NCBI RefSeq assembly: GCF_000373905.1
Contig: NZ_KB892705.1
Location: 2,659,458 to 2,723,457 of the forward strand
DNA from: Mycobacterium sp. 155
GTDB lineage: Bacteria; Actinomycetota; Actinomycetes; Mycobacteriales; Mycobacteriaceae
Reading direction: 5' to 3'
DNA: 64,000 nt
Part shown: piece by piece, positions 27,153 to 36,044 of the stretch
Layout of the letters: every line of letters begins with the position of its first letter
How positions within the stretch are numbered: the first letter of the stretch is position 1
Notes under the pieces: model-generated
What the model was told of the DNA's origin: nothing
Seen by the model: the letters and a program-made list of their open reading frames with translations, nothing else
Database searches by the model: none
Program-made: the position numbers and the translations under genes

Positions 27153-27635
27153 ATGGTTGGAATAACGTCCACGGCCCCCGGGGTACCCACACAGGACAGC
27201 ACCGCCACCGAGCTGCGGGAATCGATGATGGCGGTCGCACGACAGATGCGCCGGCACCGTCCCGACCACGGTCTGACGCTCAGCCAGCTCCAGCTACTCG
27301 GCGAGATCGGTCGCGCCGGGACCACCACGCCCGCCGAGCTCGGTGCGCGGCTGCAGGTGCGGGTGCAGTCACTGACCGACGGCATCAACGAACTGATGAA
27401 CCGCCAATTGATCACCCGGCGTCCCGACCCCCACGACCGGCGCCGCCAACTCATCGAGCTCACCGCACAGGGTGGTGAGCTACTACAGATCGACCGGGCC
27501 GAACGCGATGCCTGGTTGCACGCCGCGATGCACGACAACCTCACCGAACTCGAGTTGGGGCTGCTCGCGCTCGTGGCACCAGTACTCCGCAAGATCGCGT
27601 ACGCCGACGCAAAAGCGGGCACACTTGCCCGATGA
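27153..27635 (+). CDS. MarR-family transcriptional regulator
   Basis: 160 aa winged-helix protein: LTLSQLQLLGEIGRAG, then LGARLQVRVQSLTDGINEL (recognition helix) and wing RRPDPHDRRRQLIELT. The final residues overlap the pmmB start by 4 nt (ATGA), so regulator and pmmB are in one transcript. Ligand unknown. It may repress the divergent AbrB-family gene through the 27079 dyad. Six bases lie between TATAAC and the ATG. Confidence 0.88.
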   Translation: MVGITSTAPGVPTQDSTATELRESMMAVARQMRRHRPDHGLTLSQLQLLGEIGRAGTTTPAELGARLQVRVQSLTDGINELMNRQLITRRPDPHDRRRQLIELTAQGGELLQIDRAERDAWLHAAMHDNLTELELGLLALVAPVLRKIAYADAKAGTLAR

Positions 27636-29287
27636 CCCAATCGGCGATTTCGGCGGTTGCGCAGAATTGGATCGCTCATGACCCGGACCCACAGACGGCC
27701 GCGGAATTGGCCGCGTGCGATCCCGAGGAGCTGGAGCGGCGGTTCGCTCATCCGTTGACGTTCGGCACGGCAGGGCTGCGCGGGCCGGTACGCGGTGGGC
27801 CCGACGCGATGAACCTGGCTGTGGTGCTGCGGACCACCTGGGCGGTGGCACAAGTGCTCAAGCGTCATCTCGCACACGAGGGACACGAGGGAAATGCCTT
27901 CAGCCCCGGGGAAACGCAGGTGGTGGTGGGCCGCGACGCCAGGCACCGGTCCGACGAATTCGCGCTCGCCGCAGCTGAAGTTCTTGCCGCCCAAGGGTTT
28001 CAGGTGATGCTGATGCTGGCCGCGGTGCCCACCCCGGTGGTGGCATTCACCGTGCGCCACCTGGGCGCGACGGCGGGAATTCAGATCACCGCATCGCACA
28101 ACCCGCCGTCGGACAACGGGTACAAGGTGTTCGCCGACGGCGGTATGCAGATCATCTCCCCCACCGACCGCGAGATCGAGGAAGTCGTTGCGCGCGCACC
28201 ACACGCCGACGAGATTCCCCGCGCAACCGTGGAAACCGGCGGGCTGAAGGAGATTCGGCACTACCTGGAGCGGGTCACGCACGTGCGCCACACCACCGGC
28301 TCGGTGCGGGTGGCCCTGACGCCGCTGCACGGGGTGGGTGGCGAGTTCGCGCTCGACGCCCTGGCCCTGGCCGGGTTCGACGACGTCCACGTGGTCGAGA
28401 GCCAGTTCACTCCCGACCCGGATTTCCCGACCGTGGCGTTCCCCAACCCCGAGGAACCGGGAGCCACCGACGCCCTGCTCACGCTGGCCGCCAAGGTGTC
28501 CGCCGACGTCGCGATCGCGCTGGATCCCGATGCCGACCGGTGTGCCGTCGGGATCCCCACGGCCAACGGCTGGCGCATGTTGTCCGGTGATGAAACCGGT
28601 TGGCTACTCGGCGATTACATCCTGTCCCAGGTGGAACCGGGACCGGTTAGCGAGGCCACCGTGGTGGCCAGCACCGTCGTGTCATCGCGCATGCTGGCCG
28701 AGATCGCCGCCGCACACGGCGCCCACCACGCCGAGACCCTGACCGGATTCAAGTGGCTGGCGCGGGCCGGCGGTCCGGGCTCCACGCTCGCCTACGCCTA
28801 CGAGGAGGCCATCGGGTACTGCGTCGACCCGGCGGCGGTGCGTGACAAGGACGGCATCAGCGCCGCGACCCTGTTTTGCGATCTGGTCGTCGCACTGCGT
28901 AACCAGGGCCGCACGGTCACCGACGCGCTCGACGCCCTGGCCCGGCGACACGGCGTGCACGTGACGGGCGCGGTGTCTCGGCCGGTCGAGGACGCCGGCG
29001 ACGCCATGTCGCGACTGCGGACCACGCCACCGACCGATCTCGCGGGCTTCCCGGTCGCCGTCGAGGATCTCCTGGACCGACCCGGCGAGCAGCGTACGGA
29101 TGCGCTGATCCTCACCGGCGGTGACGATCGGACCACGGTGCGCATCGTTGTGCGTCCCTCGGGGACCGAGCCGAAACTCAAGTCCTACACCGAAGTTCGG
29201 TGTACACCCACCGACGACCTGACCATGGCCCGGGCACGCGCGAACACTCTCAACGACGAACTCATCGCGGCCGCCGCGCTCTGGTAA
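27632..29287 (+). CDS. pmmB: Phosphomannomutase/phosphoglucomutase-family enzyme
   Basis: 551 aa alpha-D-phosphohexomutase, orthologue of Rv3308. The phosphoserine loop is TASHNPPSDNGYK, the Mg-binding loop DPDADRC, the sugar loop GDETGWLLGD, and the phosphate-binding end RPSGTEPKLK. Long mutases of this type often act on glucose-, mannose- or ribose-phosphates (PGM2-like); its location beside deoD, upp, add and deoA fits pentose-phosphate handling in nucleoside salvage, though this is inference. Confidence 0.9.
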   Translation: MTQSAISAVAQNWIAHDPDPQTAAELAACDPEELERRFAHPLTFGTAGLRGPVRGGPDAMNLAVVLRTTWAVAQVLKRHLAHEGHEGNAFSPGETQVVVGRDARHRSDEFALAAAEVLAAQGFQVMLMLAAVPTPVVAFTVRHLGATAGIQITASHNPPSDNGYKVFADGGMQIISPTDREIEEVVARAPHADEIPRATVETGGLKEIRHYLERVTHVRHTTGSVRVALTPLHGVGGEFALDALALAGFDDVHVVESQFTPDPDFPTVAFPNPEEPGATDALLTLAAKVSADVAIALDPDADRCAVGIPTANGWRMLSGDETGWLLGDYILSQVEPGPVSEATVVASTVVSSRMLAEIAAAHGAHHAETLTGFKWLARAGGPGSTLAYAYEEAIGYCVDPAAVRDKDGISAATLFCDLVVALRNQGRTVTDALDALARRHGVHVTGAVSRPVEDAGDAMSRLRTTPPTDLAGFPVAVEDLLDRPGEQRTDALILTGGDDRTTVRIVVRPSGTEPKLKSYTEVRCTPTDDLTMARARANTLNDELIAAAALW

Positions 29288-29290
29288 CGG

Positions 29291-29914
29291 CTACCGAGGA
29301 CCGAACTGGCGGTCTCCCGCGTCGCCGAGACCCGGGACGATGTAGGCGATCTCGTTGAGGCCGTCATCGACGGTCGCAGTGATCAGCCGGATGCCGGGAG
29401 CGATATTCTCCAGCGCTGCAATACCTTCCGGTGCACACACCACGCACACTGCGGTGATGTCGACGGCGTTGCGGGCCTGCAGCAATCCAATGGTGTACGC
29501 CATCGACCCTCCGGTGGCCAGCATCGGGTCGAGTACCAACACCGCCCGGTCGCTCAGGTCGTCGGGCAGGGACGCCATATACGGAATGGGGCGCTGTGTC
29601 GTTTCGTCCCGCGCCATCCCGACGAAACCCACCTGAGCCTCCGGGATCAACGCGTGCGCCTGGTCGACCATGCCAAGGCCGGCACGCAGCACCGGTACCA
29701 GCAGTGGTGGGTTGGCCAGCCGCGAACCGGTGGTGTCGGCCAGTGGGGTGCGCACCGGGATCTGTTCGCACGGCGCGTCGCGAGTGGCTTCATAGACCAG
29801 CATCAGCGTCAGGTCACGTAACGCCGCACGGAACGCCGCGTTGTCGGTGCGCTCGTCGCGCAGGGTCGTCAGCCGGGCAGCGGCCAGTGGGTGCTCGACG
29901 ACACGTACGTCCAT
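29291..29914 (-). CDS. upp: Uracil phosphoribosyltransferase
   Basis: 207 aa. Converts uracil and PRPP to UMP. The PRPP loop is [11 protein letters not shown], preceded by [10 protein letters not shown], and the C-terminal [11 protein letters not shown] contacts uracil. Part of the salvage cluster and convergent with pmmB (3 bp apart), as Rv3308/Rv3309c. Minus-strand TAAGGT lies 6 nt before the ATG. Confidence 0.95.
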   Translation of the reverse strand: MDVRVVEHPLAAARLTTLRDERTDNAAFRAALRDLTLMLVYEATRDAPCEQIPVRTPLADTTGSRLANPPLLVPVLRAGLGMVDQAHALIPEAQVGFVGMARDETTQRPIPYMASLPDDLSDRAVLVLDPMLATGGSMAYTIGLLQARNAVDITAVCVVCAPEGIAALENIAPGIRLITATVDDGLNEIAYIVPGLGDAGDRQFGPR

Positions 29915-29920
29915 CGGCCG

Positions 29921-29926
29921 ACCTTA
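29921..29926 (-). promoter_or_regulatory. Predicted -10 element for upp
   Basis: TAAGGT on the minus strand, 6 nt before ATG 29914. Confidence 0.45.
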
Positions 29927-29981
29927 AACGGTCTCCGCAATCGAGACGGAACCGATCGGCGCCGGCGGGCGTCATAACGAC

Positions 29982-30272
29982 ATGTTCGCCGATACCGCCC
30001 TGATCCGTGCTCTCGGCGGCGCGTATGCCACGCACGCCGCCGATCTCACCGCTGTCGCGGCGCTGCTGCGCGCGGTCGATCCCCCCGCGTCTGCTCTCGG
30101 GCCGGTCGGCGCAGACTTCTTGGCCGCATTCCGCCGAGCCCTCGCCGACCAATCGGCAGCAATCGCTGCGCTGGGCGAGAACACCGGGGCCACCGGGGTG
30201 GCCGCGGCCCGAACCGCCGGATGGTTGGACGCCGCGGCAGACCGCGCCGCCGAGCTGCTACCCAGGGTGTAG
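29982..30272 (+). CDS. Small alpha-helical protein, possible EspC/DUF2580-like ESX substrate
   Basis: 96 aa, Ala-rich, all predicted helix, no signal peptide or membrane span. The layout (two long helices around LGPVGADFLAAFRRAL) resembles the EspC family of type VII secretion targets, but identity is too low to be firm. It ends 3 bp before a C40 peptidase gene that also has a WXG-like helical domain, so the two are probably made and perhaps exported together. Confidence 0.6.
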   Translation: MFADTALIRALGGAYATHAADLTAVAALLRAVDPPASALGPVGADFLAAFRRALADQSAAIAALGENTGATGVAAARTAGWLDAAADRAAELLPRV

Positions 30273-30275
30273 CAA

Positions 30276-31376
30276 ATGCCGAGCGCACTGGTCAGCGCGC
30301 TGATCGCGCCGCTGCGCGAAGTGCAGGCGCTGGTCGGTCCGGGGTGGCCGACGCTCGCCGGTCCCGATACGGCGATCGCCGAGGTGCGCGATGCGCTCGG
30401 CGCCGTGGCCACCGCTTCCCGCCGTTCGTGGGCGGCCGTAGGCGATTGGTCGGGCTTGGCGGCCGAGGCTGCCGAACGGTCAGCAGCCGTCACCGCCGCG
30501 ACGGCGGACGCACTCGCCGACCACGCTGAAACGCTCGGAGCCGCCGCACGCCAGGCCGGCGTTGCGGTGCAGTCGGCGGCGTCCCGGCTGCGAGCTATCG
30601 TGGACGGCTTCCAGGCCCGGGCTGCCGCATTCGAAACCCGCCTCGAGGAACCCAGTGTGGCCGAGGCGCTGCTTGCCGAAGCGCACGACGCCCTGCGGGA
30701 GGCCATCACCGTGGTCGACGAGTTGCGGGCTCAACTGGACGACCATGCCGCGGCGGTCGGCACCGGTGGCCCGGCACCGCCCGCCGCGACCGCTCCGGCG
30801 GGCTTCGGTGCGTCATCAGGTCTTGGCCCGTCGGCCGGATCGTCGGCGCCGGCGGGTCTGGGCTCCCTGTCCGGTACGACGGGCCAGCTGGCCGCGCTGG
30901 CCGGCCGGCACCGTTTCGGTGGTCCAGCCGGTTCGATATCCGAGGGGGCTGTCGGCGGGCGTGATCCCGGCGGGTTCGGCGAAGGGGTGACGGTGCGACT
31001 GCCTGACGGCAGCACCGCGCTGGCTCCGAACGCGGTCGCAGCCAACGCCGTGCGCAACGCGTTGACCCAGCTCGGAGTGCCGTACCGCTGGGGCGGCACC
31101 GCCCCCGGCGTCGGCCTGGACTGCAGCGGCCTGACCCAGTGGGCGTATCACGAAGCGGGGCTGGACATTCCCCGCCTGGCGCAGGAACAGGATGTCGGCG
31201 CCGCGGTTTCGGCGGATGCGCTGCGGCCCGGCGACCTTGCGGTGTGGGACGGCCACGTGGCGATGATCGTCGGCGATTCGACAATGATCGAGGCGGGTGA
31301 CCCGGTCCAGCTTTCCCCCATCCGAACCACCAACGCCGGCCAGGGCTTCCATGGGTTCTTCCGCCCCACCGCCTGA
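30276..31376 (+). CDS. NlpC/P60 (C40) cell-wall peptidase with N-terminal WXG-like helical domain
   Basis: 366 aa. Residues 1-150 are helical and Ala-rich, with a WSG turn (VGDWSGLAAEA) as in WXG100 proteins. A Gly/Ala/Pro/Ser-rich linker covers about 160-240. The C-terminal 120 residues are NlpC/P60: GVPYRWGG, catalytic Cys in GLDCSGLTQWAYHEAG, catalytic His in VWDGHVAMIVG. There is no Sec signal, so export, if any, would have to be by an ESX system. It should cleave peptide stems of peptidoglycan. Middle gene of a three-gene set. Confidence 0.82.
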   Translation: MPSALVSALIAPLREVQALVGPGWPTLAGPDTAIAEVRDALGAVATASRRSWAAVGDWSGLAAEAAERSAAVTAATADALADHAETLGAAARQAGVAVQSAASRLRAIVDGFQARAAAFETRLEEPSVAEALLAEAHDALREAITVVDELRAQLDDHAAAVGTGGPAPPAATAPAGFGASSGLGPSAGSSAPAGLGSLSGTTGQLAALAGRHRFGGPAGSISEGAVGGRDPGGFGEGVTVRLPDGSTALAPNAVAANAVRNALTQLGVPYRWGGTAPGVGLDCSGLTQWAYHEAGLDIPRLAQEQDVGAAVSADALRPGDLAVWDGHVAMIVGDSTMIEAGDPVQLSPIRTTNAGQGFHGFFRPTA

Positions 31377-31539
31377 CTTCGCCGGCACGATGACCCGGGC
31401 CCGGGCCTTCCTCGAGACGCTCGCGCGGGCCGGTGACGACCTGGGCGCACTGCGCGACGGCGCCGATGCGGTGAAACGACGCCGGCGGCTGCTGGACGAC
31501 CTCGCGGCGGAGTTCGGCGACCAACCGGAGACGACCTGA
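31351..31539 (+). CDS. Small conserved-context protein, unknown function
   Basis: 62 aa from ATG 31351, overlapping the peptidase 3' end by 26 nt in another frame. Helical and charged (ALRDGADAVKRRRRLLDDLA). No family recognised. The overlap argues for co-translation with the peptidase; it may be a chaperone or immunity-like partner, but nothing in the sequence proves this. Confidence 0.55.
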   Translation: MGSSAPPPDFAGTMTRARAFLETLARAGDDLGALRDGADAVKRRRRLLDDLAAEFGDQPETT

Positions 31540-31560
31540 CGGCCCGCCAGGGTGCGCCGT

Positions 31561-31566
31561 TAGGCT
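31561..31566 (+). promoter_or_regulatory. Predicted -10 element for the Rv3311-like gene
   Basis: TAGGCT 7 nt before ATG 31574. Confidence 0.45.
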
Positions 31567-31573
31567 GTGCCGC

Positions 31574-32833
31574 ATGGCTGCTGACATCGTGCCGGTTCGG
31601 CTGGCACTGACCAAGGGCGACCTCTACACCCTGTGGGCTCCGCGGTGGCGGGATGCCGGTGACGAGTGGGAGGCGTTCCTCGGCGACGATGAAGACCTGT
31701 TCGCCTTCAAGTCGGTCGCCGACCTGGTCGCCTTTGTGCGCACCGATACCGACAACGACCTGACCGATCATCCGGCGTGGGAGAAGTTGACCGAGGCCTC
31801 GGCGCACAGGTTCGATCCGGCCGACGACCGGCGGTACGACATCGTCGGGGTACCGGAGTTGGTGGCCAACAAGCCCTCCGAGGAGTCGGTGGCGAGCCTG
31901 CACCGGACGTTGGTGATCGTGTCGTCGATCGGCTCGGTGTGTGAGCTGGCGGCGATCAGCAAGTTCTTCAACGGCAACCCGGTACTCAGCAGCCTCGGCG
32001 GCGGCCTCGACGAATTCACCGGTCGCAGCGGACGCAAGCGCTGGGGCGAGATCGAGGCTGTCATCGCCCGCGGCTGGGACAGTGTGCTCGACGCCATCGA
32101 CGACATCGTCACGATCCCCGAGGACGTCGACGCCGACGCGGTGAAGAAGGCCGAAAAGGAACTCGACGAGCCCGCACCGGAACCCGACGAGGACGAAACC
32201 AAAGTCGAGGAGACCGAAGCTGACGAGCCTCAGGCCGACGAGGCGAGCGAGCCCGAGGAGGAAACCGACGCCGTGCTGGGCGGCGACGAGGACTTCTGGG
32301 TGAAAGTCGGTATCGACCCCGTGCGGCTGATGACGCGGTCCGGCACGGTGTACACGCTGCGCTGCTACCTCGACGACGAACCGGTCTTCCTGGGCCGCAA
32401 CGGCCGCATCAGTGTGTTCAGCTCGGAACGTGCGTTGGCCCGCTACCTGGCCGACGAGCATGACCACGATCTATCCGATCTGGCCACCTACGACGACATC
32501 CGCACCGCCGCCACCGACGGATCGCTGCGGGTGGACGTCTCCGACGAGAACGTCTACGTGCTCAGCGGGATCTCCGACGACATCGCCGACGGACCCGATG
32601 CGATCGACCACGATCAGCTCGAGCTCGCGGTCGAACTGCTGCGCGACGTCAGCGACTACGCCGAGGACAAGACCGTCGAGGAGACCCTCGCCACCACCAC
32701 GCCGCTGGGGAAGTTTGTCGGGCACGTGCTCGACCCGCGCAAGGTGAAGGCCCCGGCAGCGCCCTACGCCGATGCGGTCGAACAGTGGGAGACGCTCGAG
32801 CGCTTCGTGGAGTCGCGACTGCGGCCTGAGTAG
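31574..32833 (+). CDS. Acidic protein with internally repeated domain (Rv3311-like)
   Basis: 419 aa, same length class as Rv3311. Two copies of a 60-65 residue module are visible: about residues 8-75 (VRLALTKGDLYTLWAPRW ... LVAFVRTDTDNDLTDH) and 249-315 (VRLMTRSGTVYTLRCYL ... LARYLADEHDHDLSDL). Between them lies a strongly acidic linker rich in Glu, Asp and Pro (about 195-245). No catalytic motif, signal or membrane span. Function unknown; the architecture suggests a protein-binding role. Confidence 0.82.
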   Translation: MAADIVPVRLALTKGDLYTLWAPRWRDAGDEWEAFLGDDEDLFAFKSVADLVAFVRTDTDNDLTDHPAWEKLTEASAHRFDPADDRRYDIVGVPELVANKPSEESVASLHRTLVIVSSIGSVCELAAISKFFNGNPVLSSLGGGLDEFTGRSGRKRWGEIEAVIARGWDSVLDAIDDIVTIPEDVDADAVKKAEKELDEPAPEPDEDETKVEETEADEPQADEASEPEEETDAVLGGDEDFWVKVGIDPVRLMTRSGTVYTLRCYLDDEPVFLGRNGRISVFSSERALARYLADEHDHDLSDLATYDDIRTAATDGSLRVDVSDENVYVLSGISDDIADGPDAIDHDQLELAVELLRDVSDYAEDKTVEETLATTTPLGKFVGHVLDPRKVKAPAAPYADAVEQWETLERFVESRLRPE

Positions 32834-32834
32834 C

Positions 32835-33923
32835 TCAGCCCACCAGCACGGCGTAGCGCGGCTTGATCACCTCGTCGATGATGGCCAGCCGCTCGTCGAA
32901 CGGGATGAACGCGGACTTCATCGCATTGATGGTGAAACGCTCCAGGTCGCTCCAGCCATAGCCGAAGGCATCGACAAGGCGGGTCATCTCCTGGGTCATG
33001 GTGGTGTCGCTCATCAATCGGTTGTCGGTGTTGACGGTGACCCGGAACCGCAGCCGGGCCAGCCGGTCGAACGGATGCTCGGTGATAGACGGCGCAGCCC
33101 CGGTCTGCACGTTGCTGCTCGGGCACATCTCCAGCGGAATTCGCTTGTCCCGCAAGATCGCTGCCAGCCGTCCGAGTTTCTGGGTACCGTCGTCGAGCTG
33201 GGTGATGTCATCGACGATACGCACGCCGTGACCGAGCCGGTCGGCCCCGCAGAACGCGATCGCCTCATGGATGGACGGCAACCCGAACGCCTCCCCCGCG
33301 TGAATGGTGAAGCGCGCGTTGTTGCTTCGCATGTACTCGAATGCGTCGAGGTGCCGCGACGGCGGATAACCGGCCTCGGCCCCGGCGATGTCGAAGCCCA
33401 CCACACCCTTGTCGCGGAACCGGATGGCCAGTTCGGCGATCTCCCGGGACCTTGCGGCATGCCGCATCGCGGTGACCAGGCACCGGACCGTGATGGTGCG
33501 CCCCTCGGACGCAGCGGCCTTCTCGCCGTCGGCGAAACCGGCCAGCACCGCGTCGACGACCGTGTCCAAGGACAGGCCGCGGTCGATGTGCAGTTCCGGC
33601 GCGAACCGGACCTCGGCGTAGACCACGTTGTCGGCGGCGAGGTCCTCGACGCATTCGTAAGCGACTCGGTGCAGCGCCTCAGGGGTCTGCATGACGCCGA
33701 CGGTGTGGGCGAACGGTTCCAGGTAACGCACCAGCGAGCCGCTGTGCGCGGCGGTGCGGAAGAACGTCGCGAGTTCGTCGACTTCGGTGGCAGGTAGGTC
33801 GTCGTAGCCGAACTGACCGGCAAGATCGAGCACTGTGCCCGGGCGCAGTCCACCGTCGAGGTGGTCGTGCAGCAAGGCCTTGGGGGCGTGGCGGATCGTG
33901 TCGAGGGTCAGTGGCGTACTCAT
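32835..33923 (-). CDS. add: Adenosine deaminase
   Basis: 362 aa. Deaminates adenosine and deoxyadenosine to inosine forms, feeding the deoD phosphorylase. Zinc ligand motif [12 protein letters not shown] at the N-terminus, HAGEAFG with its His and catalytic Glu, RLGHGVRI, and a second zinc Asp in VNTDNRLMS. Orthologue of Rv3313c. ATG 33923 ([11 protein letters not shown]) is preferred over GTG 33926. Confidence 0.95.
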   Translation of the reverse strand: MSTPLTLDTIRHAPKALLHDHLDGGLRPGTVLDLAGQFGYDDLPATEVDELATFFRTAAHSGSLVRYLEPFAHTVGVMQTPEALHRVAYECVEDLAADNVVYAEVRFAPELHIDRGLSLDTVVDAVLAGFADGEKAAASEGRTITVRCLVTAMRHAARSREIAELAIRFRDKGVVGFDIAGAEAGYPPSRHLDAFEYMRSNNARFTIHAGEAFGLPSIHEAIAFCGADRLGHGVRIVDDITQLDDGTQKLGRLAAILRDKRIPLEMCPSSNVQTGAAPSITEHPFDRLARLRFRVTVNTDNRLMSDTTMTQEMTRLVDAFGYGWSDLERFTINAMKSAFIPFDERLAIIDEVIKPRYAVLVG

Positions 33924-34036
33924 CACTCCATCATCCGCAAGGAGGGCCGGTTCGACCTATGGATCCCCGAACCGTTCTCACGACGTTCAGCTGAACGGAG
34001 GGAAATCACAACACGACAGCGACCAGCCGGCCAGGG

Positions 34037-35275
34037 TCACATTCGGTCGATGATCAGCGGCCGCGGCCCCGGCGCGGAATCACAGACACCCCAGGTGCCG
34101 TCGAGTTCGGTCAGCGCCGCGCCCAGCCGATCCGGTGTGTCGGTGTAGAGCGTGAACACGACCTCACCGGCCGCCACCGGCTCGCCGGGTCTGCGATGAA
34201 TCCGCACTCCGGCGCCGGCCTGCACGGGGTCTGTCGGGTGGGCGCGGCCGGCGCCCAGCCGCCAGGCGGCCATCGCCACGCCCATCGCGTCGATGTCACC
34301 CATCACGCCGCCGCGGGTAGCCGTGACAGTCTCGGTTGCCGCGCCGACCGGCAGCGGCCTGGACAGGTCGCCGCCCTGGGCACTCACCAGTTCCCGAAAT
34401 CGGTCCATCGCCGACCCGTCGCGCAGCGTGTCGGCAGGATCGACCCCTTCAATGCCTGCGGCGTCGAGCATCTCGGCGGCCAGCGCCAAAGTCAGTTCGA
34501 CCACATCGGAGGGCCCACCACCGGCCAGCACCTCCAACGACTCGGCCACCTCGACGGCGTTGCCGACAGTCCGCCCCAGCGGCCGGTCCATATCGGTCAG
34601 CAGGGCCCGGGTCGGCACCCCATACGCGTTTCCGAGGTCGACCATCGCGAGGGCCAGCTGCCGCGACTCGGCCTCGGTCTTGAGGAACGCCCCGCGGCCC
34701 ACCTTGACGTCGAGCACGAGCGCCTCGGCTCCCTCGGCCAGTTTCTTGCTCATCACCGAACTCGCGATGAGCGGCAGCGATTCCGTGGTGGCCGTGACGT
34801 CGCGCAGGGCATAGATCTTGCGGTCGGCCGGCGCCAGCTCCCCGGCGGCGAAGATGGCCGCCCCCACATCGCAAAGCTGTTGGCGGATACGGTCTTTGGA
34901 CAGCTCGGCGGTGAAACCTGGGATCGCTTCGAGCTTGTCGAGCGTACCGCCGGTGTGCCCGAGGCCGCGCCCGGCGGCCTGCGGCACCGCGCCTCCGCAC
35001 GCCAACACCACGGGCACCAGCGGGATGGTGATCTTGTCGCCGACGCCGCCGGTGGAGTGTTTGTCCACCAGTGCGAGCGGTTTACCGGCCCGGCGCAGAT
35101 CGGTGAAGTCGAACCGCTCGCCCGACGCCACCATCGCCGCGGTCCAGCGGGTGATCTCAGCCGGCGTCATGCCGCGCAGGAAGATCGCCATCAGCAGTGC
35201 CGACATCTGTTCGTCGGCGACACGGCCATGTGTATAGCCGTCGATGATCCAGTCGATCGCGGCGTCCGAAAGCAC
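34037..35275 (-). CDS. deoA: Thymidine phosphorylase
   Basis: 412 aa from the first canonical start, GTG 35275. Phosphorolysis of thymidine/deoxyuridine. Signature VDKHSTGGVGDK for phosphate binding, GRGLGHTGGTLDK, and SSVMSKKLAEGAEALVLDVKVG are all present. Homology (APTIIRTKRDGG) continues 14 codons further upstream in frame with no ATG, GTG or TTG before a stop, so the real start may be the ATC at 35315-35317, giving 426 aa, about the M. tuberculosis length. See findings. Confidence 0.92.
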   Translation of the reverse strand: MLSDAAIDWIIDGYTHGRVADEQMSALLMAIFLRGMTPAEITRWTAAMVASGERFDFTDLRRAGKPLALVDKHSTGGVGDKITIPLVPVVLACGGAVPQAAGRGLGHTGGTLDKLEAIPGFTAELSKDRIRQQLCDVGAAIFAAGELAPADRKIYALRDVTATTESLPLIASSVMSKKLAEGAEALVLDVKVGRGAFLKTEAESRQLALAMVDLGNAYGVPTRALLTDMDRPLGRTVGNAVEVAESLEVLAGGGPSDVVELTLALAAEMLDAAGIEGVDPADTLRDGSAMDRFRELVSAQGGDLSRPLPVGAATETVTATRGGVMGDIDAMGVAMAAWRLGAGRAHPTDPVQAGAGVRIHRRPGEPVAAGEVVFTLYTDTPDRLGAALTELDGTWGVCDSAPGPRPLIIDRM

Positions 35276-35324
35276 TCCGCCGTCGCGTTTGGTTCGGATG
35301 ATGGTGGGCGCGTCGATGGCGCAA

Positions 35325-35330
35325 ATCCTA
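35325..35330 (-). promoter_or_regulatory. Predicted -10 element for deoA
   Basis: TAGGAT on the minus strand lies 7 nt before the in-frame ATC at 35317, the spacing seen before other leaderless starts in this window. Confidence 0.45.
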
Positions 35331-35410
35331 GCCGTTCACCCCGCCAGCGGGTGCGCAACCAGGTCTTCGACGAGCACCTGTGAGCCAAGCCCAGGCCAGA
35401 GCGGTTGACA

Positions 35411-35830
35411 TCAGGCCTGAGTCGGCCGGCGCCTCGACCGGGCGAGATCCTCAGGTCCGAACGCGTCGGGAAGCAACTCCGCGAGTCGGCGTGGGCCACG
35501 GGGGTGATCGATCAACAGCCCCGGCCCACCATGCTCCAACAGCACCTGCCGGCACCGCCCACAAGGCATCAGCAACGCTCCGTCGGGCCCGACACAACTC
35601 AAGGCGACAAGCCGTCCGCCACCCGAAGAATGCAGGGCGCAGACCACAGCGCACTCGGCACAGAGACCTAGGCCATATGAGACATTCTCCACATTGCATC
35701 CGGCCACGATTCGGTCATCGTCTACCAGTGCCGCGGCGCCGACCGAAAATTGCGAATACGGCGCATAAGCTGCGTGCGACACGGAAATCGCCTTGTCCCG
35801 CAATACTTTCCAGTCGATATTCGGCGCCAA
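35411..35830 (-). CDS. cdd: Cytidine deaminase
   Basis: 139 aa, tetrameric type. Converts cytidine/deoxycytidine to uridine forms for deoA and upp. Zinc motif GLCAECAVV with the catalytic Glu, then PCGRCRQVLLE; substrate site YAPYSQFSVGAA and CNVEN. Start is TTG at 35830, the only suitable codon before the conserved region. A 93-bp gap separates it from the conserved start of deoA. Confidence 0.93.
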   Translation of the reverse strand: MAPNIDWKVLRDKAISVSHAAYAPYSQFSVGAAALVDDDRIVAGCNVENVSYGLGLCAECAVVCALHSSGGGRLVALSCVGPDGALLMPCGRCRQVLLEHGGPGLLIDHPRGPRRLAELLPDAFGPEDLARSRRRPTQA

Positions 35831-36044
35831 TTCAACGACCCCGGCCAGTTACTGAATGCATTCCGAAACCTCCACCCCATCGACGCGCGATGTAGATAGG
35901 TAAGCCTAATTTCCTCTTGTTCGCGGCTTCCTACGACGACACCGTATTCGTTCGCCCGTGCAAATGGGTTTAGAGTCGCCCCGAGGTTTGGGGCTAACTC
36001 GACAGACCGGTCCCGAACATCCGCTGATGATGTTGGAGGGCCCT
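35831..36044. other. Divergent cdd/sdhC control region
   Basis: 214 bp without a gene. It holds the IdeR-box-like sequence at 35896-35914. I see no clear stem-loop riboswitch. GGAGGG at 36034-36039 is the sdhC ribosome-binding site. Confidence 0.6.
35896..35914. promoter_or_regulatory. IdeR/DtxR-box-like sequence upstream of sdhC
   Basis: ATAGGTAAGCCTAATTTCC matches the IdeR consensus TTAGGTWAGSCTWACCTAA at 14 of 19 positions, with the left half and centre nearly perfect and the right end poor. Located 66 bp from cdd and about 130 bp from sdhC. Confidence 0.4.

Noticed and set aside
27086..28390. 434-codon frame on the minus strand across MarR and pmmB
   Set aside because: Low-complexity shadow composition and no motif; both plus-strand genes are clear.
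34196..35383. 395-codon plus-strand frame opposite deoA
   Set aside because: Shadow of deoA.
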